From positions 1 through 41,142 of the forward strand of contig CANMKK010000036.1 of assembly GCA_947498455.1 (NCBI GenBank): DNA of 41,142 nucleotides. The letters are read 5' to 3'. Origin of the DNA: an uncultured Aquimarina sp. Its GTDB lineage: Bacteria; Bacteroidota; Bacteroidia; Flavobacteriales; Flavobacteriaceae. The notes beneath the pieces are model-generated. The model saw only the letters and a list, made by a program, of their open reading frames with translations. It was not told the DNA's origin and made no database searches. A program made the translations under genes and the position numbers. Each line of letters starts with the position of its first letter. Position 1 is the stretch's first letter. Positions 7,604 to 15,837 of the stretch are shown here, piece after piece.

Positions 7604-8545
7604 ATGACTACTTTTTCTTGGGAGACAAAAAAGATAGAGAACAAAGAAGTGATTCATCCTATCCTGGAAGAAGCAAAAGTATCGTTGTTTATAAAACGAG
7701 AAGATCTACTTCATAATCAGGTGTCTGGTAATAAGTTTAGAAAATTAAAATACAATCTTATTAAAGCCAGAAAATTAGGTTTTGATACGATACTTACTTT
7801 TGGAGGAGCTTATAGTAATCATATTGCTGCTACTGCCGCTGCCGGAAAATTAGTAGGATTGCAAACAATTGGAGTTATTAGAGGAGAAGAATTAGCAAGG
7901 GATTTGGAAAAAACCTTACTAGGGAATAGTACATTACGATTTGCTTCTGAAAATGGGATGCAATTAAAATTTGTATCCAGAGCCTCCTATAGAGAGAAAG
8001 CTACGGCATCATTTTTAGAAAAATTAAAAGAAGAATTTGGAGCTTTTTATTGCATACCAGAAGGTGGGACTAATGAATTAGCAGTACAAGGATGTGGAGA
8101 AATAATTGGCGAAAAAGATCGCAGTTTTGATATTATTTGCTGTGCCGTCGGAACTGGAGGAACTATTTCCGGAATTAGTAATGGAAGTTATAAGCATCAG
8201 AGAATCATTGGATTTCCAGCTTTAAAAGGAGACTTCCTTTCTGCAGAAATAAAAAAGTATACAAAAGACTCTAATTGGGATTTGGTAAATAAGTATCATT
8301 TTAATGGATATGGTAAAATAAATCTGCAGTTAATAGAGTTTATAAATACATTCAAGGAAGAACAAAATATATCATTGGATCCCATTTATACAGGAAAGAT
8401 GATGTATGGCATTTTTGATATGATAAAGGAGGGTGTTTTTACAAAAAATACTCGTATTTTAGCCGTCCATACAGGAGGTTTACAAGGTATTGCGGGAATG
8501 AACAAAAAATTAGAAAAAAAGAATTTTCCGCCTATTACAATTTAA
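7604..8545 (+). CDS. PLP-dependent ACC deaminase / D-cysteine desulfhydrase family enzyme
   Basis: The 313-residue protein belongs to fold type II PLP enzymes. The Schiff-base lysine is Lys44 in VSGNKFRKLKYNL; TFGGAYSNHIAATAAAGKL (from residue 65) is the substrate/PLP region and VGTGGTISGI binds the PLP phosphate. The family contains 1-aminocyclopropane-1-carboxylate deaminase and D-cysteine desulfhydrase, and many flavobacterial members are annotated as ACC deaminase without evidence. I would not choose between substrates from sequence. The gene is translationally adjacent to the HExxH gene and is followed after one base by the glucosaminidase gene, so it is in the 7277-10746 run. Confidence 0.85.
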   Translation: MTTFSWETKKIENKEVIHPILEEAKVSLFIKREDLLHNQVSGNKFRKLKYNLIKARKLGFDTILTFGGAYSNHIAATAAAGKLVGLQTIGVIRGEELARDLEKTLLGNSTLRFASENGMQLKFVSRASYREKATASFLEKLKEEFGAFYCIPEGGTNELAVQGCGEIIGEKDRSFDIICCAVGTGGTISGISNGSYKHQRIIGFPALKGDFLSAEIKKYTKDSNWDLVNKYHFNGYGKINLQLIEFINTFKEEQNISLDPIYTGKMMYGIFDMIKEGVFTKNTRILAVHTGGLQGIAGMNKKLEKKNFPPITI

Positions 8546-8546
8546 T

Positions 8547-9449
8547 ATGAACAGGAAGAAAATTATTTTATTGGCGTGTATTGCCATTTTTTCAATCTCT
8601 TGCGGAAGTAGTAAAAAAGTAGCAAGTAAGACGAAAAGTACGACTGCTAAGTCGACAAGAGTAAAAAAAATAAGTAGAGAGGTCGTTCAAGTTCAAAAAC
8701 CGAAAGAAGAAACTAAAAAACCGCTCGCAACATTACCTTATAAGGATAAAGTTAGCAACTATATTTTCGAGTATGCAGCTATTGCAAAACATGAAATGAA
8801 GGAGTATGGTATTCCGGCTAGTATTACGTTGGCACAGGGTATTTTGGAATCTGGTGCCGGTTACGGGGAACTAACAGGAAAGGCAAATAATCATTTCGGG
8901 ATTAAATGTCATGATTGGACTGGAGAACGCGTATATCATGATGATGATCGATCTCAAGAATGTTTTAGAAAATATGATAAAGCAAGTCATTCATTTAGGG
9001 ATCATTCGTTGTTTTTAAAAAACAGAAAACGATACGCAAAGCTCTTTACATATAGAATAGATGATTATAAGTCGTGGGCATATGGTCTGCGTGCAGCTGG
9101 ATATGCTACTGATAAAAAATATCCTGCGAAATTGATCAGTATTATAGAACGGTATCAATTGTATAAATATGACAATGAATTCTCTGAGGAAAAAGAGGGA
9201 ATAGAAGAAACAGGTATAGAAGAAGTTGTAGTAGAAAAAACTATTGATAAACCAGTAAAACCAAATATCCAAAAACCTAAGGATATGAGGAAGTATGTGG
9301 TTCAAAAAGGAGACACATTATATTCTATTTCTAGAAAGTACAATATTCAGGTTACAGAACTTAAATCTTATAATAACCTTAGTGATAATACAATCGCAAT
9401 TGGGCAAGTGCTTAGAGTAGTGCCTGATGATGATTCTGAAGAATTTTAA
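8547..9449 (+). CDS. Glucosaminidase (GH73) and LysM lipoprotein
   Basis: The 300-residue product is a cell-wall hydrolase. A signal peptide ends at lipobox SISC (Cys19), followed by a Lys/Thr-rich linker. Residues about 70-210 carry the GH73 endo-beta-N-acetylglucosaminidase fold (FlgJ-type), with PASITLAQGILESGAGYGEL, which holds the presumed catalytic Glu, then NNHFGIKCHDWTGERVYHDD and the YATDKKYPAKLISIIERY end. A single LysM domain at about 248-293 (YVVQKGDTLYSISRKYN to IGQVLRVV) binds peptidoglycan. This lipoprotein should act in the periplasm on peptidoglycan remodelling. It sits in one run with the PLP enzyme before it and hemL 7 bp after it. Confidence 0.92.
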   Translation: MNRKKIILLACIAIFSISCGSSKKVASKTKSTTAKSTRVKKISREVVQVQKPKEETKKPLATLPYKDKVSNYIFEYAAIAKHEMKEYGIPASITLAQGILESGAGYGELTGKANNHFGIKCHDWTGERVYHDDDRSQECFRKYDKASHSFRDHSLFLKNRKRYAKLFTYRIDDYKSWAYGLRAAGYATDKKYPAKLISIIERYQLYKYDNEFSEEKEGIEETGIEEVVVEKTIDKPVKPNIQKPKDMRKYVVQKGDTLYSISRKYNIQVTELKSYNNLSDNTIAIGQVLRVVPDDDSEEF

Positions 9450-9456
9450 TCCAAAT

Positions 9457-10746
9457 ATGATATATAAAAGAAGTAGTGCGTTATTTGCCGAAGCTCAGAA
9501 AGTAATTCCAGGAGGTGTTAATTCGCCAGTAAGAGCATTTAAAGCAGTTGGAGGAGACCCTATTTTTGTAAAAGAAGCAAAAGGAGCATATCTATATGAT
9601 GAAGATGGTAACAGTCTAATAGATTATATTAATTCTTGGGGACCGATGATCTTGGGTCATGCACATACACCTGTTGTAAATGCAGTAATTGAAAAAGCTA
9701 AAAAAGGAACTAGTTTTGGGATGCCTACAGAAATTGAAACTGAGATTGCAGAATTAGCAGTTTCTATGGTTTCTAATATCGATAAAATACGATTTGTAAA
9801 TTCCGGTACAGAAGCTTGTATGAGTGCGGTTAGATTAGCACGTGGATTTACAAATAGAGATAAAATAATCAAATTTGCCGGATGCTACCACGGGCATAGT
9901 GATTCTTTCTTAATACAAGCAGGTAGTGGAGCAGTTACTTTTGGTAGCCCTAATAGCCCAGGAGTAACAGCAGGTACGGCCAAAGATACTTTGTTAGCGA
10001 GGTATAATGACTTAGATAATGTAAAAAATATTATTGACTCTAATAAAGGAGAAATTGCCTGTATCATTATAGAACCTGTAGCAGGGAATATGGGATGTAT
10101 TCCACCGGTCGAAGGGTTTATGGAAGGGATAAGAGCCTTGTGCGATGATAATGATATATTGTTGATTTTTGATGAGGTAATGACAGGTTTTAGATTGGCA
10201 AAAGGAGGAGCACAAGAATTACTTGGAATTAAAGCAGATATTGTTGCCTTTGGAAAAGTAATTGGAGGAGGGCTTCCTGTAGGAGCCTTTGCTGCTAGAG
10301 AAGAAATCATGAACCATCTTGCTCCATTGGGACCAGTATATCAGGCAGGGACTTTGAGTGGAAATCCATTAGCAATGGCTGCTGGATTGGCCATGCTAAA
10401 AGAACTAAATGATTATCCTGAAATTTTTGATAGTATAAACAAAAAGACTCAGTATTTACATGAAGGGATTAGCAAGGTGCTAAATGAAAAAAACATTGTA
10501 CATACGATAAATAGAAAAGGGTCTATGATCTCAGTACACTTTTCTGAAGAAGCTGTTGTAGATTTCGAAAGTGCGGCAAAAGGAAATAATGATATATTTA
10601 AGAAATTCTTTCACGGAATGTTAGCACAGGGAATTTATATTGCACCTAGTGCATTTGAGACTTGGTTTATATCAGAAGCACTTACATATGATGATCTTGA
10701 TAAAACAATAGCGGCGGTTTCTATTGTTGCAGAAGACTTGTTTTGA
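9457..10746 (+). CDS. hemL: Glutamate-1-semialdehyde 2,1-aminomutase
   Basis: HemL converts glutamate-1-semialdehyde to 5-aminolevulinate in the C5 route to haem. The 429-residue protein has the family landmarks VIPGGVNSPVRAFKAVGGDP, the PLP region NSGTEACMSAVRLARG, the FDEVMTGFR block with PLP-contacting Asp, and the Schiff-base lysine Lys267 in VAFGKVIGGGLPVGAF. Length is normal for the family. I start at ATG 9457, just after the preceding stop and giving MIYKRSSALFAEAQ; an earlier in-frame ATG at 9427 would overlap the upstream gene by 23 bp and add an unlikely leader. It closes the operon-like run that begins at 7277. Large open frames on the opposite strand of this gene are shadows of its codon usage. 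Confidence 0.97.
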   Translation: MIYKRSSALFAEAQKVIPGGVNSPVRAFKAVGGDPIFVKEAKGAYLYDEDGNSLIDYINSWGPMILGHAHTPVVNAVIEKAKKGTSFGMPTEIETEIAELAVSMVSNIDKIRFVNSGTEACMSAVRLARGFTNRDKIIKFAGCYHGHSDSFLIQAGSGAVTFGSPNSPGVTAGTAKDTLLARYNDLDNVKNIIDSNKGEIACIIIEPVAGNMGCIPPVEGFMEGIRALCDDNDILLIFDEVMTGFRLAKGGAQELLGIKADIVAFGKVIGGGLPVGAFAAREEIMNHLAPLGPVYQAGTLSGNPLAMAAGLAMLKELNDYPEIFDSINKKTQYLHEGISKVLNEKNIVHTINRKGSMISVHFSEEAVVDFESAAKGNNDIFKKFFHGMLAQGIYIAPSAFETWFISEALTYDDLDKTIAAVSIVAEDLF

Positions 10747-10809
10747 AGGAAAGCTTGTAAAAAGATAACTAAATGGTGGTCAATAGACTATATTAGATTA
10801 AACAAGTAC

Positions 10810-12114
10810 ATGAAAAATATTCTAAAGGAATATTGGTATAGGGGAATCATATATCTCATACTTATATTTTATGTGCTGTATATCGGTGCAATAAAAGAAT
10901 CCGATACAGGAAGTTATTTAAATTTATCTATAATTGCCTCGCCGGGTTATCCGTCTTTCTTATATCCGTTTAAAAAGCTTTTAAGTAAGAATATCTATCT
11001 GATTTGTATTGTGATAATACAGTTAGTTGTTAATATAGTATCAATAGCATATGTTGTTTCTGTATTTTCTAAAAGATTTAATATCCATAAAGCATTGATA
11101 GTAGGATTAGATGTTATTTTGCTATCTCCATTATTTATTTCTGGCATTTTAGTTGCAAATCGCATTACATCAGAAGCATTTGCATACCCATTAATGTTAT
11201 TAATTGTTTCTTTCTTTACTGAATGGTTATTCACCAAAAGAAAGATTTTTTTTTACTACTTATTTGTTACACTATTCATTAGTATCGCGGTCAGAACACA
11301 ACTCTTTTTTATTCTTCCTGTACTCGTAGTAGTTCTAGCATATTTTTTAATTACCACAAAATCTTTTAGGTTATATGGTTGGACATTGTTATTTATTCTG
11401 TTAATGCCATTATTCGTATCGATAACTGATAAAACGTTTCATTATGCTGTTATAGGGAAGTTTGAGAATACCTCTAATACAGGTGTTCAGTTAATTACTA
11501 TTCCTTTTTTTGTTGCGGATAAAGAAGATTATTTGGTTTATGAAGATGAGAAAACACAGGAATATTTTAAATATGTGTATAAGCATGCGATGGACTCTAG
11601 AGTACTAGATGATTTTTATGAGTCTAAGTTTGTCGATAATGTGTATAGACATTTTCATTATAACTATGCAGACCTGTCTTATAGAGTACTATCTATACGT
11701 GGTCGGGAATTCCTTAATCCTTCTGATCCGGGGAATGTAGATACGATTATAGAGAACAATAAATTACTTATTTCTATGACTCTTCCACTGTTTTGGGATA
11801 ATTTTTCTAAGTGTGTGGATTTGTATTTTAAAAATATTATTCACGCTTTTGGAGGGTTTCAGATACTGTGGTTGCATCTTTTGGCTTTAATAGGAGCCGT
11901 ACTTATATGGTTAAAAAAACAAAGTAAGATTGCTTTATTTTCTTCAATTCTAATGCTACTGGTATTTAGTAATGTTTTGATGGTTTGTATGGTAGAACAT
12001 AGCCTCGACCGCTTTATGATATATCATAGATGGATGTTGCCAGTTATATTTGTGCTACTGCTCAATGAAATATTTAAAAAGAAAATAGATCAAAAAAACT
12101 ATAAACTAGCTTGA
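10810..12114 (+). CDS. Multi-pass membrane protein, GT-C glycosyltransferase-like
   Basis: The 434-residue product is strongly hydrophobic with about ten predicted membrane segments. Two features recall GT-C glycosyltransferases (GT39/ArnT-like): an acidic motif in the first long loop (KESDTGSYLNLS, near residue 30) and RITSEAFAYPLMLL with a Glu at the start of a later helix. About 120 hydrophilic residues (about 230-350) form the main extracytoplasmic portion. Such enzymes move sugars from polyprenyl carriers. The match is only by motif style; a generic polysaccharide-related membrane protein remains possible. Its 3' end overlaps the convergent gene at 12099 by 16 bp. No operon partner is evident. 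Confidence 0.55.
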   Translation: MKNILKEYWYRGIIYLILIFYVLYIGAIKESDTGSYLNLSIIASPGYPSFLYPFKKLLSKNIYLICIVIIQLVVNIVSIAYVVSVFSKRFNIHKALIVGLDVILLSPLFISGILVANRITSEAFAYPLMLLIVSFFTEWLFTKRKIFFYYLFVTLFISIAVRTQLFFILPVLVVVLAYFLITTKSFRLYGWTLLFILLMPLFVSITDKTFHYAVIGKFENTSNTGVQLITIPFFVADKEDYLVYEDEKTQEYFKYVYKHAMDSRVLDDFYESKFVDNVYRHFHYNYADLSYRVLSIRGREFLNPSDPGNVDTIIENNKLLISMTLPLFWDNFSKCVDLYFKNIIHAFGGFQILWLHLLALIGAVLIWLKKQSKIALFSSILMLLVFSNVLMVCMVEHSLDRFMIYHRWMLPVIFVLLLNEIFKKKIDQKNYKLA

Positions 12115-13592
12115 TTCACCACTTGTAATGTAGTTTGATAAAGATCTGAATTTTGTACGCTAGCTTTGAGCCATGCATAAAAACTCATAGCGAAGATATC
12201 TTCCCGTTCTGGACTGTTTCTAATTAATGTGTGCTCTATTTTCTGAGAAAATTCTTCTATATTAATAGTTTGTTTATTAAAGTAGTAGGAAGTTGTTAAT
12301 GATAAGAATTTTAGCGCCCTATGCTCATTATTGCTTTTTAAAAAAGAAGTATGCTTCTTTCGGAAGCTTTTAATTTTCGATTCCACTAAATCGAAATTAT
12401 TAAGTTCGATATGTAATAGGATTTCCACTAGGTTTTTTTTAATTACCCAGATTACTCCTGCTTTTTCTGTATACCAAGTGTCACTATGATATAACTCTTT
12501 GAATAACCTTAAGGCTTCTTTACATCTGTTTTGCTGAAAAAAAATCATAATTCGAGCTAGTTTTAGATCTAAAAAGTATGTAGTTTGATCTTTGAATTTT
12601 TCAAAATTGAAATTTTCTATGGTTAGGATTGCTTCACTAGCTTTTCCACTATAATTCAGATTTAATATATGAAGTAAGGAATATTGTGGGAAAAACCTTT
12701 TGAAATATTTATTGCGTTGCTTTGTCATTTGATTGTGCATCAATCCTAAATAGTTCTTAGAAGAGCTAAAATCTTTATTCCTAAAATAGGAGTTGGCAAC
12801 ATAATACAAGATCTGAATGTGATAAAATAAATGTTTGTCAGATAGTTGTTCTTTCTTTTCTATCTGTTGGCACGTAGTTTCTACAAAAGGGAGTATAGCA
12901 TGAAAATCACGACTAATATTACCAGCTTGGTTAGCAATTTCTAGTATTTTGTATAAGGACCTATAAGTAAGATCATGCGTTACGGATATATCAAATCTCG
13001 ATAAAGAGTTATAGATTGTTTGGATAACATCTTCTTTATTATGGATCAATTTATTCTGAATATTGGCATAGAAAAGGTTTAAGTTCTCTTCTTGCTGTAA
13101 TGATTTTTGATTCGTTCTAAAATCTTGTATTAGGTTGTCTAATGTTTTTTTTGGATCTAAATGAGCATACTGTATTTTGGTATAGAAGATTTCATTAAGG
13201 ATGCTAAAAAGGTCAAATGTTTTCGCCTTAAGTTCAGCTTTTTTAATCGTTTTTAGAGCAATTTTATATTGCTTTTGTTCAAAGAATATTCTGCTTGCTA
13301 AAAGTAATTTTAGGATTTCCATCTCTTCAGAAGTTTCTTTTTCGAAGCTTTTACTGGCTATAAAATCAATAAGACTGTCATGTAACCTTTTGCAAAGCGC
13401 ATGGAAAGCGCCTTTCGCACTTTTTTTATATAGTACTATGTCTAGGTTTTTACTTTCTGGATTAGTATCCAATAGTTTAAATAACTGAATGTTTTTGGTG
13501 TCCGCTCTTTTATTCTTTTGCCTTAGGTAAGTAATAAAATTTCTTTTTTCATCGGTGGATAAGGTAGCTATAATAGAAGAAAGTATATTCAT
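12099..13592 (-). CDS. TPR-like helical-repeat protein
   Basis: The 497-residue, mostly alpha-helical product has no signal peptide and no membrane segments, so it should be cytoplasmic. Repeated pairs of amphipathic helices such as FEQKQYKIALKTIKKAELKA and FQQNRCKEALRLFKELYHSD are TPR-like in character, though too divergent to count repeats reliably. The N-terminal block (LSSIIATLSTDEKRNFITYL) is seen in similar uncharacterised flavobacterial proteins. I do not recognise a specific family. It ends inside the neighbouring membrane gene, tail to tail. Its start lies 177 bp from the divergent YiaA gene, across a stretch with a 14-bp direct repeat. Confidence 0.7.
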   Translation of the reverse strand: MNILSSIIATLSTDEKRNFITYLRQKNKRADTKNIQLFKLLDTNPESKNLDIVLYKKSAKGAFHALCKRLHDSLIDFIASKSFEKETSEEMEILKLLLASRIFFEQKQYKIALKTIKKAELKAKTFDLFSILNEIFYTKIQYAHLDPKKTLDNLIQDFRTNQKSLQQEENLNLFYANIQNKLIHNKEDVIQTIYNSLSRFDISVTHDLTYRSLYKILEIANQAGNISRDFHAILPFVETTCQQIEKKEQLSDKHLFYHIQILYYVANSYFRNKDFSSSKNYLGLMHNQMTKQRNKYFKRFFPQYSLLHILNLNYSGKASEAILTIENFNFEKFKDQTTYFLDLKLARIMIFFQQNRCKEALRLFKELYHSDTWYTEKAGVIWVIKKNLVEILLHIELNNFDLVESKIKSFRKKHTSFLKSNNEHRALKFLSLTTSYYFNKQTINIEEFSQKIEHTLIRNSPEREDIFAMSFYAWLKASVQNSDLYQTTLQVVNQASL

Positions 13593-13670
13593 TATATCGT
13601 AAGTAAAAATTATATAAATATACTAATAATAGTATCTATTATATTTTTTATTATGATTATATCGTAAGTT
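13591..13670. repeat. 14-bp direct repeat in divergent intergenic region
   Basis: ATTATATCGTAAGT occurs at 13591-13604 and again at 13657-13670, 66 bp apart, between two divergent genes. It may be a regulator site pair or chance in AT-rich DNA. The first copy overlaps the start codon of the minus-strand gene. Confidence 0.4.
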
Positions 13671-13769
13671 TTTATTGAAAATTGAATTTTTAAATCAATT
13701 GAATCAATGCAAATTTGTACTGTTCAAAACAAACAATTGAAATAAATTAATCATCAAAATTAATTAATT

Positions 13770-14246
13770 ATGGATTACAAATTTAGCAATGATGTTACTG
13801 AAGAAGTTACTACAAAAAACATCAAAAAGAAAGAACAGCAAGTATATGATCATAAACCTACATCAGCTTTTATAGGGGCTTCTTGGGCGGCACTTTTAGC
13901 AGGAATGGTTTCGTTCTGTATCGGTTTATGGAATGTGGATATGGAGCTTAATGAAAAAGGATATTACTTTACAATATTGCTATTCGGGTTGTTTTCTGCC
14001 GTATCAGTTCAGAAAAATGTAAGAGATAAGCTAGAAGGACTACAGGTTACAGAAATGTATTATGGGATTAGTTGGTTTGCAGCTTTAGCGTCTATTGTAT
14101 TATTAATTATAGGGTTATGGAATGCGGATCTGGAACTTAGTGAAAAAGGATTCTACGGGATGTCTTTTGTACTGAGTCTATTTGCAGCCATTGCAGTACA
14201 AAAAAACACCAGAGATAAAAAATTCATAGAAGGTAAGGAGGGGTAA
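13770..14246 (+). CDS. YiaA/YiaB family inner-membrane protein, two YiaAB domains
   Basis: The 158-residue product contains two copies of the two-helix YiaAB domain, at about residues 30-85 and 92-150. Each has a Trp-containing first helix (SAFIGASWAALLAGMVSFCI and YYGISWFAALASIVLLIIGL), the turn GLWN-x-D-x-EL-x-EKG, and a second helix ending in AVQKNxRDK. The internal duplication, with matching GLWNVDMELNEKGYY and GLWNADLELSEKGFY, is obvious. YiaA proteins are inner-membrane proteins of unknown function, sometimes linked to envelope stress. It is followed at once by two terminators, so it is monocistronic. Confidence 0.92.
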   Translation: MDYKFSNDVTEEVTTKNIKKKEQQVYDHKPTSAFIGASWAALLAGMVSFCIGLWNVDMELNEKGYYFTILLFGLFSAVSVQKNVRDKLEGLQVTEMYYGISWFAALASIVLLIIGLWNADLELSEKGFYGMSFVLSLFAAIAVQKNTRDKKFIEGKEG

Positions 14247-14253
14247 TCAAAAG

Positions 14254-14280
14254 AAGAGACTGTTATAGGTCTCTTGTTTT
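14254..14280 (+). terminator. Terminator after the YiaA gene
   Basis: AAGAGAC / GTCTCTT stem with a TGTTATAG loop followed by GTTTTG, 8 bases after the stop codon. Confidence 0.65.
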
Positions 14281-14289
14281 GATGATTAG

Positions 14290-14322
14290 AAAAGGCAGCT
14301 GCCTTGCTGTAGCTGCCTTTTT
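14290..14322 (+). terminator. Second, stronger terminator
   Basis: AAAAGGCAGCT / AGCTGCCTTTTT forms an 11-bp stem with a GCCTTGCTGT loop and a T-run. It sits 10 bp after the first hairpin, giving tandem termination between the YiaA gene and the ceramidase-like gene. Confidence 0.85.
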
Positions 14323-14372
14323 GATTTTAAGAGGAGTACAATTAGTGATAAGTCTTAAAAAAATAACAAACG

Positions 14373-15143
14373 ATGAAAAAAGAAAATATAGGAATTGTCC
14401 TTTTAGTTGTTTTAGGCTTAATAGCCATTATTACAATGTTCAGTATACCTCCTATTTCTCAGGATGAACAGTATCATAATTTTAGTGATACTAGAACTTT
14501 TTTGAATATACCTAATTTTTGGAATGTGATCTCTAACCTTGTTTTTGTAGCAGTTGCCGTATTTGGGTTACGTAATGTGAAAAGCATTCGAAAAATGAAA
14601 CTTCAATATAAAACACTTTTTTATGGAATAATTTTAGTCGCTTTGGGTTCAGGTTATTATCATTTATTCCCTGATGAAGAATCATTAGTATGGGATAGAT
14701 TACCTATGGTCATCGTTTTTATGACATTATTCTCTATTGTTATAGGAGAGTTTATAAAAGAAGAGTTAGGTACATCTCTTTTTATACCCTTAATTCTAAT
14801 AGGCATTTTATCTGTATGTTATTGGTGCTTTAGTGAATCAGGGGATCTAAGAATTTATGCTTTGGTTCAGTTTTATCCAATGATTGCAATCCCAATAATC
14901 TTGTTGTTTTTTAAATCAAAAGGAGTAAGATCTTATGGTTATTGGATGTTATTAATGTTCTATGTTATCGCCAAATTATTCGAACATTTCGATGAGGAAA
15001 TTTATGAACTATTAAAAGTTATAAGCGGTCATTCTCTTAAGCATATTATTGCAGGGCTAGGTCTATTGTATTTACTAATACATTGCAAAAAAAATATCCC
15101 TTCAGCAGATTGTTCAATTAGTTATCGGTCAAAGGTTTTATAG
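14373..15143 (+). CDS. Ceramidase-family (CREST) membrane hydrolase
   Basis: The 256-residue, seven-helix product fits the alkaline ceramidase family, zinc hydrolases that cleave the amide bond of ceramides. Visible pieces are YHNFSDTR with His35, FWNVISNLVFVAVAVFGL (first helices), the Ser-His block LGSGYYHLFPDEES (Ser93, His97) with Asp108 in VWDRLPM, and late histidines in HSLKHIIAGLGLLYLLIH near the C-terminus. These match the conserved Ser/His/Asp and His pair expected for the metal site. Sphingolipids occur in many Bacteroidota, so a ceramide substrate is plausible, but related members act on other lipids. A CDP-alcohol phosphotransferase-like gene follows 80 bp later. Confidence 0.8.
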   Translation: MKKENIGIVLLVVLGLIAIITMFSIPPISQDEQYHNFSDTRTFLNIPNFWNVISNLVFVAVAVFGLRNVKSIRKMKLQYKTLFYGIILVALGSGYYHLFPDEESLVWDRLPMVIVFMTLFSIVIGEFIKEELGTSLFIPLILIGILSVCYWCFSESGDLRIYALVQFYPMIAIPIILLFFKSKGVRSYGYWMLLMFYVIAKLFEHFDEEIYELLKVISGHSLKHIIAGLGLLYLLIHCKKNIPSADCSISYRSKVL

Positions 15144-15223
15144 AGAATACGAATGTGATTATGAGAAAGTACATTCTTTATAAAGGAGATTTTAGATATT
15201 AACTTTTCAATAATATAAATATT

Positions 15224-15826
15224 ATGAAAAACATACCTTTTTTATTAATCTATAGTCGAATTATAATTGCTATTTTGATAGGTGTTGTGACATTTTTGGA
15301 AATAGAAGGAAAAGAATGGAGTATTATAGTTTTGTTAGTTATTGGTTTTTTAACGGATGTTTTTGACGGAATTATTGCAAGAAAACTAAATGTATCATCA
15401 GAAAAATTAAGAGTGTGGGATTCTAACGTAGATCAGTTTTTTTGGATAATAGTTATCTCGTCGATTTTTTATATGAATTTCTCATTTATAAAACATAATT
15501 ATATAGGGATCTTTAGTGTGCTTTTATTAGAAGTTGTGGCATATGTGATTAGTTATCTGAAGTTTAAAAAGACAATTGCAACACATTCTATTTTAGCCAA
15601 GTTATGGGTAATTAGTTTGCTTGTTTTTTTAATAGACCTCACTATAAACTCTAATAGTAATGTGCCATTTTGGATTTGCATTCTTTTAGGAGGTATATCC
15701 AGAGCAGAGATAATTGCTATTATACTGAAACTAGATAAATGGACTACCGATATTCCTTCAATATTTGCAGTAAGTAAGCTTAATAAAGGAACGAAGCTCA
15801 AAAAAAGTATTTTGTTTAATAGTTAA
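15224..15826 (+). CDS. CDP-alcohol phosphatidyltransferase-like membrane protein
   Basis: The 200-residue membrane protein has the core of the CDP-OH-P transferase motif, normally D-x2-DG-x2-AR-x(n)-G-x3-D-x3-D. Here it reads TDVFDGIIARKL...VWDSNVDQ: Asp45, Asp48, Gly49, Ala52, Arg53, Asp66 and Asp70 are all present, but the conserved Gly four residues before Asp66 is Leu62. All metal-binding Asp residues remain, so activity is possible with altered alcohol-substrate specificity. Members join a CDP-activated lipid to an alcohol, or CDP-alcohol to a lipid. It sits between a ceramidase-like gene and a DUF2157 gene in the same direction, which suggests a lipid-headgroup or membrane-adaptation cluster. 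The product is not predictable. Confidence 0.78.
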   Translation: MKNIPFLLIYSRIIIAILIGVVTFLEIEGKEWSIIVLLVIGFLTDVFDGIIARKLNVSSEKLRVWDSNVDQFFWIIVISSIFYMNFSFIKHNYIGIFSVLLLEVVAYVISYLKFKKTIATHSILAKLWVISLLVFLIDLTINSNSNVPFWICILLGGISRAEIIAIILKLDKWTTDIPSIFAVSKLNKGTKLKKSILFNS

Positions 15827-15837
15827 AACTATTTTTA

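Noticed and set aside
9885..10310. 141-codon open frame on the minus strand within hemL
   Set aside because: hemL is unambiguous on the other strand; the frame is a shadow of its codon usage.
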